A DNA stretch of 64,000 nt from Lysinibacillus_B sp050613145 (GTDB lineage: Bacteria > Bacillota > Bacilli > Bacillales_A > Planococcaceae), in assembly GCF_050613145.1 (NCBI RefSeq), contig NZ_CP192507.1, forward strand, positions 2,914,001 to 2,978,000, in the 5' to 3' direction. A program made the position numbers and the translations under genes. Below are positions 7,496-16,634 of the stretch, piece by piece; within the stretch, counting starts at the first letter, position 1, and each line of letters opens with the position of its first letter. The notes beneath the pieces are model-generated. The model was given only the letters and a program-made list of their open reading frames with translations. It was not told the DNA's origin and did no database searches.

Positions 7496-8932
7496 TTATT
7501 TTTTAGCGACGTGCACTTTTAAATTTTTTCCTTTGACCGTTGTATGTTTCATTGCCTCTAATACAAGCGATCCTTTACCATTTAAAATTTCAACAAAAGT
7601 GGATTGGTCCAAAATCGTGATAATGCCAATATCTTCCGCACTCATCCCAGGAATTTTTGAAATCGTTCCGACAAAATCGACAGCACGTAGTTTTTTCTTT
7701 TTGCCACCGTTAAAGTAGAGTTTCATAATTCCTTCGTTCACTAGTTCCTTTTTTGCCCGCTTTTTCTTCGGCGTCTGACTCATCTTTCGTTCAAATAACG
7801 GCTCCATTTTCACGACTAACTCACCATCTGGTCGTTCCGCTTTTGGTAAATCAAAGCCGACATATTCCTCAATTTGTGCTAAAAATTCATTTTCATATGG
7901 TGTGACAAATGTAATCGCCTTTCCTGTCAATCCCGCACGTCCTGTTCGACCTGCTCGATGCACATAGGCTTCTTTTTCTAATGGTACATCAAAGTTAATA
8001 ACATGTGTAATATGGTCAATATCAATACCACGTGCCGCTACATCTGTGGCCACCAAGTAACGAAATGCACCTTCCTTAAAGTCATTCATTACAAGTAGAC
8101 GTGTCGATTGATCCATCCCTCCATGTAACTTATCTACACTATAATCTAAATCATATAGCTCATCGTGTACTTCGTCGACTCGATCCTTTGTACGACAAAA
8201 AATGATACAACTATCCGGATTTTCTACAATCGTGACATCTTGTAGTAGCTGCCATTTCTCTTCCTCGGCTACCTCTATAACGCAATGCTCAATCGTCTGT
8301 GTCACAATTTCCTTTTGTACCTCAATATCAACAGGTGCAATTAAATGTCTAGCTGCTAACGCTTTGACTGCTTCTGGTAACGTAGCCGAAAACAACATCG
8401 TCACACGATTGGTCGGCAGATGTGCTAAAATGGCCTCCACTTGTTCGATAAAGCCCATATTGAGCATCTCATCTGCTTCATCAATAACGACGTAGCGAAT
8501 TTTCTCTAGCTTGAGCGTTCCTTTTTCAATATGATCTAACACACGGCCTGGTGTCCCGACTGCTACATGTGTTTTTTGTTGCAATTCTGTTTTTTGAAAA
8601 TGAAACGGTTGCTTGCCGTAAAGTGGCACCGCTTTAATACGCTTAAAGCGACCAATGCTTGTGAACTCCTCGGCTACCTGTACAGCAAGCTCGCGTGTCG
8701 GTGTTAAGACAAGCGCTTGTGGTTTATTTTCAAGCCATTCAATTTGTTCACAAATCGGAATAGCAAAGGCAGCCGTTTTCCCACTACCTGTTTGTGATTT
8801 TACGAGTAAATCAAGATTCGCCAATGCAACAGGTAATACTTTTTGCTGTACTTCTGTTGGCATTGTGTAATGAAGTTTATCTAGTGCACGCTCAATCGGC
8901 TCACTTAAATGAAACTGTTTAAAGTTTTGCAT
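7496..8932 (-). CDS. dbpA: DEAD-box RNA helicase DbpA (YxiN-like)
   Basis: ATP-dependent RNA helicase of 478 residues. The core has Walker A SQTGSGKTAAFA, PTRELA, DEAD in VIDEADEM, SAT in LFSATLP, and HRAGRTGRAG. The last 75 or so residues (from IMKLYFNGGKKKKLRAVDFVG) match the DbpA/YxiN RNA-recognition domain that targets hairpin 92 of 23S rRNA, pointing to a role in 50S ribosome assembly. Length equals the family norm. It is a single gene with a shared terminator downstream. Confidence 0.93.
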   Translation of the reverse strand: MQNFKQFHLSEPIERALDKLHYTMPTEVQQKVLPVALANLDLLVKSQTGSGKTAAFAIPICEQIEWLENKPQALVLTPTRELAVQVAEEFTSIGRFKRIKAVPLYGKQPFHFQKTELQQKTHVAVGTPGRVLDHIEKGTLKLEKIRYVVIDEADEMLNMGFIEQVEAILAHLPTNRVTMLFSATLPEAVKALAARHLIAPVDIEVQKEIVTQTIEHCVIEVAEEEKWQLLQDVTIVENPDSCIIFCRTKDRVDEVHDELYDLDYSVDKLHGGMDQSTRLLVMNDFKEGAFRYLVATDVAARGIDIDHITHVINFDVPLEKEAYVHRAGRTGRAGLTGKAITFVTPYENEFLAQIEEYVGFDLPKAERPDGELVVKMEPLFERKMSQTPKKKRAKKELVNEGIMKLYFNGGKKKKLRAVDFVGTISKIPGMSAEDIGIITILDQSTFVEILNGKGSLVLEAMKHTTVKGKNLKVHVAKK

Positions 8933-9135
8933 ACTGTTCCTCCTACCGCTAGCTAGAACTCATTATACATGAAACATAAGAGGCAAGCGGTTTCATTATG
9001 ACGTTTTTGTTAAATATTTAAATTCTCAGATTCAACCAAAGATAAACAACATATTTAAAAGAAAGGATGGTCTCGTAATGAGCAAAAATACATCCTAAAA
9101 ATACCAGGTAAATAGTAAAAGATATTAAATGAAAG

Positions 9136-9239
9136 CGTAGTGGTAGCCTCCGCGCTTTGCCACAGCCTACACAGGAGCTAAAACAGGCGTGGCCTGTTTG
9201 GATCTCCTGTTATGGCTCCTGTGGCTATGGCGCGCTACG
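9136..9239. repeat. Long imperfect palindrome
   Basis: About 104 bp that can fold into one long interrupted hairpin: CGTAG (9136-9140) with CTACG (9235-9239), CCACAG (9160-9165) with CTGTGG (9219-9224), and AAACAGGC (9181-9188) with GCCTGTTT (9192-9199) around a 3-nt loop. It has no coding potential worth calling and lies in the 648-bp gap between dbpA and psiE. It could be a mobile palindromic repeat or a structured RNA. Confidence 0.65.
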
Positions 9240-9391
9240 GCAAAAAGTGAATACTTCTCGATATTTTAGAAAAACAGTTCTCTTCTTTAAAAGAAGTCAA
9301 TTTCTTTCTATTTGCAAGTATAGTTGCCTAGCATCTACCGTAATGAATGGGTATCTTTCTTTTTAGCAACTAATTATTGTATTGAACACTA

Positions 9392-9521
9392 GTTGCTTGT
9401 AGCGGAGGCACGAGACTCCTATGGGAAAAGCGAGACAATCAAGACGCCGCAGGAGCGAAGAATGAGCGACGAGGGGGCTTGATCTCGCCCGTGGAAAGCG
9501 AGTGCCGCAGCGGAAAGCAAC
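9392..9521. repeat. Palindromic intergenic repeat, GTTGCTT-ended
   Basis: 130 bp bounded by GTTGCTT (9392-9398) and AAGCAAC (9515-9521). The two arms are related as an imperfect inverted repeat (GCGGAGGCAC...GGGAAAAGCGAG against the complement of CTCGCCCGTGGAAAGCGAGTGCCGC). Its ends resemble those of the repeats at 123 and 38136. A shortened, mutated copy lies at 15882-15930. It is MITE-like, with no gene inside. Confidence 0.7.
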
Positions 9522-9580
9522 GGTTACTCAAATGGTAATATATGTTTAAATATTTACTCATTATAAGGAGGTTGTTATTT

Positions 9581-10027
9581 ATGGAACAAAAGTTGAAACA
9601 AGTAAATAGTATGAAAAAAGTAATTCCACACATGTTGCAAATCATTTTAAATGTAAGCTTAACGGTGTTAGCGATTATTTTAAGTATTATGCTGATCATG
9701 GAGCTTATAGAGTTTTTACAAATGGTTTTTTCTTCTGATAAACGCGACTATAAATATTTCCTGGCAAATATCCTCGTATTTTTCCTATACTTTGAGTTCA
9801 TCACAATGATTGTGAAATATTTTAAAGAGGATTATCATTTCCCATTAAGGTATTTCATGTATATCGGCATTACAGCGATGGTTCGACTGATTATCGTTGA
9901 GCACGAGCATCCAACTGATACACTCCTATTCTCGCTCGTTATTTTAGTGTTAATTATCGGCTATTACATCATTAATATCACACCAAGAGAACGACCTGGG
10001 GTAAGAAAGGCAAAAGACGCAGCTTAA
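9581..10027 (+). CDS. psiE: PsiE family phosphate-starvation-inducible membrane protein
   Basis: About 148 residues with four hydrophobic helices (roughly 17-42, 62-80, 93-108, 117-135), matching the PsiE family; function is unknown beyond phosphate-starvation induction in E. coli. Conserved-looking charged segments include VKYFKEDYHFPLRYFMYIGITAMVRLIIVEH. An AAGGAGG sits 9 nt before ATG 9581, so this start is preferred over the in-frame one at 9542. It stands alone after a repeat-rich gap. Confidence 0.8.
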   Translation: MEQKLKQVNSMKKVIPHMLQIILNVSLTVLAIILSIMLIMELIEFLQMVFSSDKRDYKYFLANILVFFLYFEFITMIVKYFKEDYHFPLRYFMYIGITAMVRLIIVEHEHPTDTLLFSLVILVLIIGYYIINITPRERPGVRKAKDAA

Positions 10028-10144
10028 TAGTAGGCAAACCTCTGTTATCTAGGGAGATTTGCTTTACTTTACATAAATTACACCCTTTTAGCATGAGTTG
10101 AATATGATAGATAACGTAAAATAAAAATTAAGGATGTATGTTAA

Positions 10145-11743
10145 ATGAGTAAGCATATTGACTTCATTAATCCTGCAGACCCCAGCACTATCCCTAAATT
10201 TGTTGATTCGCTTCCAATTCTTCCAGTAGCAATAGCCAAAGCACATAAAGATTATCCACGAAAATCTTATTACGAAATGACCATGCTTAAAGCCAGACAT
10301 CGATTCCATAAACAATTTCCGTTCTCTACTGTTTGGGGCTATAATGGGCTTGTTCCTGGTCCAACTATCGAAGCAAAAAAAGACCAATCTACTTTTGTGA
10401 AATATATGAATAAACTGCCTACAAAACATTTCTTACCTGTCGATACTACTCTTCATAGTGTATCAGATTCACCCGAAGTGAGGTCCGTTGTCCATCTTCA
10501 TGGGGCACATGTTGATTGGGAAAGCGATGGTCACCCTGAAGCGTGGTACACACAAAATTATGAAGTGACTGGGCCGAAATTTAAACGAGAAGTTCATGAA
10601 TATACGAACCACCAACCCGCTACCACTTTATGGTATCATGATCACACAATGGGCATGACTAGACTGAATGTTTATGCCGGGCTCGCTGGCTTTTACCTCC
10701 TTCGAGACTCACTTGAAGAAAGATTAAATCTACCAAGTGGCCAATATGAAATCCCTTTAATGGTTCAAGATAAATCATTTAACGAAGACGGCTCCTTATT
10801 CTATCCTGATGCGCCACCATTCCCTGTTACTGTCCACCCTTCTGTTACACCTGGGTTTGATGGGAATACAATTATTGTGAACGGAAAAGTATGGCCCTAT
10901 TTGCGCGTCGAGCCTAGAAAATATCGATTCCGCATACTCAATAGCTCTAATGGGAGAGCGTATATTATAAGACTTGCTAATAATCAACCAATGATTCAAA
11001 TTGGGACAGATGGTGGTTTTTTAACAGCTCCAAACGAAATTACTTCCGCTGAACTACACCCTTCCGAAAGAATTGATATTATTATTGATTTCTCCAATCT
11101 TGCAGGAGAACACATTACACTTATAAACGATGACCTTGATACGGATGAACATACAAGCATGATCATGCAATTCCGTGTCGATCTTCCTTTAAAAAGGGAA
11201 GATACGAGTGAAATTCCTGTAAAGTTAGCTGAAGATATGGGCATGCATGAATCTCACGCACATACTGTTAGAAATTTACCACTCTCCGCTTCAACCGACC
11301 AATACGGCAGACCTATGCTACTATTAAATAATCGGATGTATCATGATCCGGCTACTGAAAAGCCATCGTTAGATAGCATAGAGATTTGGAACATTATTAA
11401 TACAACACCATTTCCACATCCAATCCATGTACACTTAGTACAATTTAAAATTCTTGAACGAAGACCTTTTGATGTCCAACGCTATCGAAATGAAGGGATA
11501 TTAATGTTTACTGGTGAGCCTGAGGAACCAAGAGACTATGAAAGAGGTTGGAAAGATACGGTTAAAGTAGATCCAGGTACAGTAACAAAAATTATTATGC
11601 ATTGGAAAGAACATACGGGGAACTATATTTGGCATTGCCATATTCTTGAACATGAGGACCACGATATGATGAGACCAATTCGAGTCATTCCCGATGCCCA
11701 TCCAGTTCAACCACCACATATAGATGAGCATAAACAACATTAA
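10145..11743 (+). CDS. cotA: Multicopper oxidase, CotA-type laccase/bilirubin oxidase
   Basis: A 532-residue three-cupredoxin oxidase that couples oxidation of phenols or bilirubin to reduction of O2 to water. Copper motifs: HLHGAHVDW (about 117), WYHDHTMG (about 163), HPIHVHLVQF (about 424) and the C-terminal HCHILEHEDHDMM with type-1 Cys, His and axial Met. No signal peptide is seen, as in the spore-coat laccase CotA (513 residues). It may sit in the spore coat and make pigment or give UV resistance; that is inferred from the family. An SD-like TAAGGATG precedes the ATG. Confidence 0.9.
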   Translation: MSKHIDFINPADPSTIPKFVDSLPILPVAIAKAHKDYPRKSYYEMTMLKARHRFHKQFPFSTVWGYNGLVPGPTIEAKKDQSTFVKYMNKLPTKHFLPVDTTLHSVSDSPEVRSVVHLHGAHVDWESDGHPEAWYTQNYEVTGPKFKREVHEYTNHQPATTLWYHDHTMGMTRLNVYAGLAGFYLLRDSLEERLNLPSGQYEIPLMVQDKSFNEDGSLFYPDAPPFPVTVHPSVTPGFDGNTIIVNGKVWPYLRVEPRKYRFRILNSSNGRAYIIRLANNQPMIQIGTDGGFLTAPNEITSAELHPSERIDIIIDFSNLAGEHITLINDDLDTDEHTSMIMQFRVDLPLKREDTSEIPVKLAEDMGMHESHAHTVRNLPLSASTDQYGRPMLLLNNRMYHDPATEKPSLDSIEIWNIINTTPFPHPIHVHLVQFKILERRPFDVQRYRNEGILMFTGEPEEPRDYERGWKDTVKVDPGTVTKIIMHWKEHTGNYIWHCHILEHEDHDMMRPIRVIPDAHPVQPPHIDEHKQH

Positions 11744-11747
11744 AATG

Positions 11748-11769
11748 GCGTCCTGAATATTCAGGACGC
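11748..11769 (+). terminator. First hairpin after the multicopper oxidase
   Basis: Perfect stem GCGTCCTGA (11748-11756) and TCAGGACGC (11761-11769) with loop ATAT, 5 bp past the stop. No T-run follows directly, so it may act with the next hairpin. Confidence 0.6.
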
Positions 11770-11775
11770 TTAGAG

Positions 11776-11814
11776 TGTAGACAAAGTCGCAGTTTGACTT
11801 TGTCTACATTTATT
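11776..11814 (+). terminator. Second hairpin, IS-end-like terminator
   Basis: Perfect 13-bp stem TGTAGACAAAGTC (11776-11788) and GACTTTGTCTACA (11796-11808), followed by TTTATTTTT. The arm AGTGTAGACAAA resembles the inverted-repeat end of the IS at 462. Confidence 0.75.
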
Positions 11815-11862
11815 TTTAGGTACAACTTAAAAACAGCAACATCTGCAGACTGGGCGCTTCGC

Positions 11863-12399
11863 TTATTTTACAATCGCACTAATGGCTTTAAATGCATCTC
11901 CCTTTGCTACGACTTGCATCTCAAAGAGGGCCATTTCAACACTCGTAATATTGGCACCAAGCTGTATCATTTTTTGGATACCGACTTCACGATTACCAGC
12001 TGTTCGTGATGATACACAATCCGCCAATACTTCTACATCATAGCCATTTGCCAATAAACGGGCAGCCGTTTGATAGACACAAATATGCGTCTCAATTCCT
12101 GCTAATAACACTTTCTTACGGCCTGTTGCTTCAAGCTTTTGTACAAACTCCTCGTTGTCATATGCACTAAATGTCATTTTTTCAATCGGTGTGCCATCTA
12201 TTTCATTGGCAATTACTTCTACAGTTGGACCAAGCCCTTTCGGATATTGTTCAAGCCATAAAATTGGCAAGTCCAGTACCTTTGCCCCTTTTACAACGCG
12301 CACAATATTATCAATAACAGCATCACTTTCATCTACAATTTGTGCAAGTTTCCCCTGAATATCAATCAGTACAAGTACCGTTTCATCTTTCGTTAACAT
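11863..12399 (-). CDS. Isochorismatase-fold cysteine hydrolase
   Basis: A 178-residue hydrolase of the isochorismatase/nicotinamidase superfamily (YcaC-like). The catalytic Asp is in VLIDIQGKLA and the nucleophile Cys in LLAGIETHICVYQTA, with the usual cis-peptide region before it. The substrate cannot be told from the sequence; the Cys branch hydrolyses amides or isochorismate-like ethers. The SD AAAGGGGGAG precedes the ATG. It is a single gene, convergent with the oxidase gene. Confidence 0.85.
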   Translation of the reverse strand: MLTKDETVLVLIDIQGKLAQIVDESDAVIDNIVRVVKGAKVLDLPILWLEQYPKGLGPTVEVIANEIDGTPIEKMTFSAYDNEEFVQKLEATGRKKVLLAGIETHICVYQTAARLLANGYDVEVLADCVSSRTAGNREVGIQKMIQLGANITSVEMALFEMQVVAKGDAFKAISAIVK

Positions 12400-12503
12400 C
12401 TCTACTCCCCCTTTACACGATTACTTTCATTATAATAGGGGCTTATTGTATTTCCAATGTTTTCTTTACTTTACAGAAGTAACAGCTTATTATAGATTTC
12501 CAA

Positions 12504-13508
12504 TTAAACTGCTTTTAAAATGACTTCATATTCTTCAGAAGTTCTTACCTCTACCCTCAGAAATCCATTCCCGTACACGGTTTTTATTAAAAAAGGGACA
12601 CCGCTTGTATTTTGAAACGTAAAATCTAATACACCGTATGCAACTGTCGCATCTCTGCCTTTAGGTACATAGCCAATATCTAATGAATGATGATGCCTTT
12701 CCACAATCGTCACTGGGATTTGGTCTACTGCATTAAATAATGTGGAAGATGTTTGGCAAATACCTCCACCAATCCCCATAACAATTTCCCCTTTAATAAT
12801 TTCAGGGGCTGGTTGATAGCCTCTTTCCTTTGTTCTAGGTCCAACCATCGTATTAAAGAAGAAATAGTCTCCACCGCCAACAATGACATTGTGAATCGCT
12901 TCAGCTGATAGTTCAATATTTTTATTTCTTCCACTTTGACCCGGTTTAAAGTAGGTTGTATAAGAAGCAACGAGTGTATCATTTAATTGATACGCATCTT
13001 CAACTAAGTAGCTACTCTCCGTCACTAAAAGAGGCAAATAAATATCTCCACCAATTGACGAGATTTCCATTATTCTCTCTATTAACTCACTTTCCCTCAA
13101 CACAATCTTTGGCTGTCCTTTAATAATTTGCCCATTGTCATCAAATTTATCTAACACCATTTTTTGATCATACCCAACCATCGTCTCTGTTCCCCTTGCT
13201 AGCTCCATCACCAGCTGTTCCACTTTTTTTATATATTCTGCGATGTCCATTTCATAACCTAATTGAAGTGGTGATAATGTTTGTATCACTTTCAATGTGT
13301 TAGGATCAATAAGATTAATCGTCGGCTGCTTTAGCGGCTTTGTTTCTTCCCCTTGCTCATTCGTATAGGTCACTTGTTGTTGTAAGCCTTCCACCTGATT
13401 TTCAATTGCCATCACTTGCTGTTCCAAATTATCCTCTACCGTTGGATTTTCACGGCACCCCATTAGCCCAACCACAAAAACAAACAATAAAATAACCATT
13501 TTTTTCAT
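12504..13508 (-). CDS. VanW family lipoprotein
   Basis: 334 residues. The N-terminus MKKMVILLFVFVVGLMGC is a lipoprotein signal with lipobox LMGC (Cys18), so the protein is probably anchored outside the membrane. Coil-forming residues 25-55 lead into a YoaR/G5-like linker, and the VanW domain is in the C-terminal half (YFFFNTMVGPRTKERGY, GGGICQTSSTLFNA, RHHHSLDIGYVPKGRDA). VanW proteins accompany some glycopeptide-resistance and wall genes, but their function is unknown. No van genes are nearby. SD AGAGGT. Confidence 0.85.
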   Translation of the reverse strand: MKKMVILLFVFVVGLMGCRENPTVEDNLEQQVMAIENQVEGLQQQVTYTNEQGEETKPLKQPTINLIDPNTLKVIQTLSPLQLGYEMDIAEYIKKVEQLVMELARGTETMVGYDQKMVLDKFDDNGQIIKGQPKIVLRESELIERIMEISSIGGDIYLPLLVTESSYLVEDAYQLNDTLVASYTTYFKPGQSGRNKNIELSAEAIHNVIVGGGDYFFFNTMVGPRTKERGYQPAPEIIKGEIVMGIGGGICQTSSTLFNAVDQIPVTIVERHHHSLDIGYVPKGRDATVAYGVLDFTFQNTSGVPFLIKTVYGNGFLRVEVRTSEEYEVILKAV

Positions 13509-13626
13509 ATCATTTACCTCTAGCCTTATAGATTTTCTATTATGAACAATTAATACATGGTATTTGATAGTTGTGTGTGTTAACTATTATTTTGTGAATT
13601 CAAAAAATTATCATGCGAAAATGAAT

Positions 13627-13667
13627 AAAAAAACATCAGCTTGCTTCAAAATAAAGCAAGCTGATGT
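13627..13667 (-). terminator. Terminator of the downstream-facing mcp
   Basis: Perfect 14-bp stem (13633-13646 with 13654-13667) with an A-run at 13627-13633, that is a T-run on the minus strand. Confidence 0.9.
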
Positions 13668-13781
13668 CCCATCTTTACAAATATCCATACTTTTTATGCA
13701 GTCTGTATAGTGCATTTGCTACTGATGCACATAAAATAACGAGACTCCCATCAAGAGCACATTTACACTTTGAACAAAAGA

Positions 13782-15776
13782 TTAATTCACTTTAAATAAA
13801 CGTACTTCTTCTAGTAAATCTTCAACGATGGATTCAAGTGCTTCTGCTGTTGCTGAAATTTCCTCTATCGAGCATAATTGTTCCTCTGCTGCTACCGATA
13901 CTGTTTCAAGCTGTGATTTGGATTCAGTTGAAATACGTTCAACTACTTGCATATCTGAAACAACTTGCTCACTGTTCACAGCAATTTTTTGTGCACGTAT
14001 TTGAACTGCTTCAAGCTGATCGGTAATTTCCTCGATAAACAATTTCACTTCTAAAAAGTTTGTCTCTGTTTGTGCAAACATTTCTAAACCTTTTTTAACC
14101 TCATTTAAGCTCGTATTCATCGACTCAACTGATTTTGAAGATTCACGTTGAATGGATGTAATAATTTCTTTTACTTGAATAGATGAGTTGTTTGTTTGCT
14201 CAGCTAATTTCCGCACTTCATCTGCTACAACTGCAAAGCCCTTCCCTGCTTCACCAGCACGGGCAGCTTCAATCGCCGCATTTAATGCTAATAAATTCGT
14301 TTGATCTGAAATCGATGTAATTACATTGACAATCTCGTTAATTTCATTTGCATAGTTATTAACTGTCTCAATATCACTAGATAGCGCATTAAATGTTCCT
14401 TCAATAGTAGCCATTTGGTTTTGAGTGGAAATGACAATATCATGACCAATATCCACTGTTTTTTCAGCTTGCTGTGCCTTTAATGTCACCTGTGTTGTAT
14501 TTTCAGAAATCTCATGAATATCATCCGATACATTTTTTAGCGACTCAAAGCTTTGGCTTAGCTTCATTGTTTGATTTTCCAAACCTTCCTGTACATCGTT
14601 CATCGCTGCTGAAATTTTTTCTGTTGCACGACTACTTTCCATTAAAGTTGCTGTTAACTCTTCAGAAGATGATGAAATAACAGCTGATTTATTATGAATA
14701 TGTGAAATAATCGAAGATAGCATGTCGCCCATTTTTTGGAATGATTTACTCAGTATACCGATTTCATCACGCTTATTGATCGATAACTTTGTTCTCAAAT
14801 CACCGGAACTCATTACAGCTGCTGCCTCTGTCATTTCTTTTAATGGCTTTGTAATCGAACGAATAATAGCTATGATGAAAACACCTAGAATCGCAAGCGC
14901 TACTACAACCACAAGTGCTGTTGTTTTTAAAATTGGACTAGTCGCTTCTATAATTTCACGCTTAAACATCGTTCCGCCAATTTTCCAACCTGTTAATGCA
15001 TTCGTATGTACAAACATTTGTTTATCAGTGCCTTCAAACTCATAATCAAATGTATCGTCATTCGTTGTCACCGTTTTTTCCGCCCAAGGTTCTTCAGAAA
15101 CATCTGTACCGCCCTCAATCGTTGGGTGTGCAATCATGACCTTCCCTTCTGTCATTAAGAACGGATAACCAGTCTCACCAACTTTAATTGCACTAATGAG
15201 TGTATATAATTCATCCATTCCTAAATTCGCTGCAAATACACCGCTTCCATCTGCTAACTGCTTCGAAACCGTTACAACCCACTGCCCTGTAGAAGCAGAT
15301 TGGTGTGGGTCTGACACAATCACTTGGCCAGGATTCGCCTCTGCATTTTGATACCAGGCACGCGTACGCGGATCAAAATCTGGATTATTCATTAAGCCTA
15401 GGTCTGGATGTTGAATCATATCTCCATCCACTGTTCCAATAAAAGATGAAACAATACCCTCACTTGTTTCAAAATATTGAGCTAAATCGGTTAAAATCGG
15501 TGTCCAATCCTCTGCTTGCCAAGCTCCCTGATTCATGCGTCCAGCAAAATAATCGACATCATTAACAATCGGTTCAACATGTTTATAAATAAAAGCATCT
15601 ACTGTTGATACACTTTGAAATGCACTCACTTGAATTTGACTTTCCATTTCTGATTTTGCTGAATTATACGATGTCAATGCAATTAATAAAGTAGGAATTA
15701 ATAAAGCAATTAACAATGCAAAACCGAGCTTCATATTAATTGATGTTTTTCTACGCTTTTTCTTCGATTGATCCAT
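13782..15776 (-). CDS. Methyl-accepting chemotaxis protein, dCache type
   Basis: A 664-residue chemoreceptor. A basic N-terminus (DQSKKKRRK) precedes TM1 (about 18-40). The extracellular double-Cache sensor holds DPRTRAWYQNAEAN, TM2 is near 280-300, then HAMP and the signalling domain with tip SISDQTNLLALNAAIEAARAGEAGKG. It ends without a CheR pentapeptide. It is similar in layout to the receptor at 5449. ATG 15776 has no good SD; the nearest (GAGGTG, 15825-15820) opens a three-codon ORF (ATG TTT AAT TAG) at 15817, so translation may depend on a leader or re-initiation. Confidence 0.9.
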   Translation of the reverse strand: MDQSKKKRRKTSINMKLGFALLIALLIPTLLIALTSYNSAKSEMESQIQVSAFQSVSTVDAFIYKHVEPIVNDVDYFAGRMNQGAWQAEDWTPILTDLAQYFETSEGIVSSFIGTVDGDMIQHPDLGLMNNPDFDPRTRAWYQNAEANPGQVIVSDPHQSASTGQWVVTVSKQLADGSGVFAANLGMDELYTLISAIKVGETGYPFLMTEGKVMIAHPTIEGGTDVSEEPWAEKTVTTNDDTFDYEFEGTDKQMFVHTNALTGWKIGGTMFKREIIEATSPILKTTALVVVVALAILGVFIIAIIRSITKPLKEMTEAAAVMSSGDLRTKLSINKRDEIGILSKSFQKMGDMLSSIISHIHNKSAVISSSSEELTATLMESSRATEKISAAMNDVQEGLENQTMKLSQSFESLKNVSDDIHEISENTTQVTLKAQQAEKTVDIGHDIVISTQNQMATIEGTFNALSSDIETVNNYANEINEIVNVITSISDQTNLLALNAAIEAARAGEAGKGFAVVADEVRKLAEQTNNSSIQVKEIITSIQRESSKSVESMNTSLNEVKKGLEMFAQTETNFLEVKLFIEEITDQLEAVQIRAQKIAVNSEQVVSDMQVVERISTESKSQLETVSVAAEEQLCSIEEISATAEALESIVEDLLEEVRLFKVN

Positions 15777-15881
15777 AAGCAACGTTTAACCAGGTGTTTA
15801 GTATCCTAATTAAACATTTCACCTCGCTCTACTTTGAAATAAAGAAATTACCAATAATCCTTTCTATTTCTTTAACAATAA

Positions 15882-15930
15882 TTGCTTGTAACGGAAACAC
15901 GAAACTTCTACAGGAAAAGCGGAAAGCAAC
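15882..15930. repeat. Shortened copy of the GTTGCTT palindromic repeat
   Basis: 49 bp from TTGCTTGTAACGGAAACACG to GGAAAAGCGGAAAGCAAC. It matches the two outer parts of 9392-9521, with the middle about 80 bp missing between two AGCG copies and several G-to-A or C-to-T changes. The rest of the 324-bp gap 15777-16100 holds the three-codon leader noted for the mcp and an SD (AAGGAGG) for the next gene. Confidence 0.7.
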
Positions 15931-16100
15931 GATTATCGAAATAGTAATATCCGTTTGCGAATCCACTCGCTATATGTTAAATATTTTAATATAATTATAA
16001 TATTTTTTCCTTATATTTACAATACTTGTTCTACATTAAACTAGTACATTGTGCATTCATTCGGAGCCATGTATAGTGGTACAAGTAAGGAGGAATTTGT

Positions 16101-16589
16101 ATGTTGCGTTTAAGCTGGCTCATTAGTATAGGCATTTCATTGCTCGGTGTAATCGTTATTGAGCATTTTTTCACGTTAAAGGCAGATGATATTAGTACAA
16201 CTAGTGGTAATTTAGGGGCTGTCGGTATTACACTCGTTATACCATTTATTGTACTTAGTTTGTTGACAACATTTCGATATTTCACAGAACTTTCCCGTCA
16301 CGCACATGATCGGATTTTAAGAAATTGCTTTATTATTGGTGGGATTGCACTCTTGATTGCTTTCATCTATTTCGCTATTGATTATAAAAATGATATTTAT
16401 ACCTCACTTGGTGGGACAGAAAAAGAAAGTCATTCTTCTATTTATGGGTTCCCAAAACTGAATGAATATACGAATAAAATCTATCTTAATTTTTATACAT
16501 TTGCTGCTATTCATACATTAACGGCTATCATAGGCGGGCTATATGGCATATTCAAACGAATAAAACAAGTTGAAAATAGCGAGCATTAA
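16101..16589 (+). CDS. Unknown four-helix membrane protein
   Basis: A 162-residue protein I do not recognise. Hydrophobic helices lie at about 5-24, 40-60, 75-95 and 133-150. The outward loop between helices 3 and 4 is polar (NDIYTSLGGTEKESHSSIYGF). A strong AAGGAGG lies 7-8 nt before the ATG. It is a single gene, convergent with the MFS gene and sharing its terminator. Confidence 0.75.
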   Translation: MLRLSWLISIGISLLGVIVIEHFFTLKADDISTTSGNLGAVGITLVIPFIVLSLLTTFRYFTELSRHAHDRILRNCFIIGGIALLIAFIYFAIDYKNDIYTSLGGTEKESHSSIYGFPKLNEYTNKIYLNFYTFAAIHTLTAIIGGLYGIFKRIKQVENSEH

Positions 16590-16606
16590 TATTCGTTTTA
16601 CATAAT

Positions 16607-16634
16607 AAAAAGGCGAGCATATTGCCCGCCTTTT
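16607..16634. terminator. Bidirectional terminator
   Basis: AAAAGGCGAGC pairs with GCCCGCCTTTT (one mismatch), flanked by an A-run and a T-run, between convergent genes; it overlaps the MFS stop codon. Confidence 0.85.

Noticed and set aside
9079..9099. Tiny ORF MSKNTS after GGATGG in the dbpA-psiE gap
   Set aside because: Six codons only, with poor SD spacing; no evidence it is translated.
13509..13781. Possible extra gene between VanW and mcp
   Set aside because: Only the mcp terminator stands out; no ORF with an SD.
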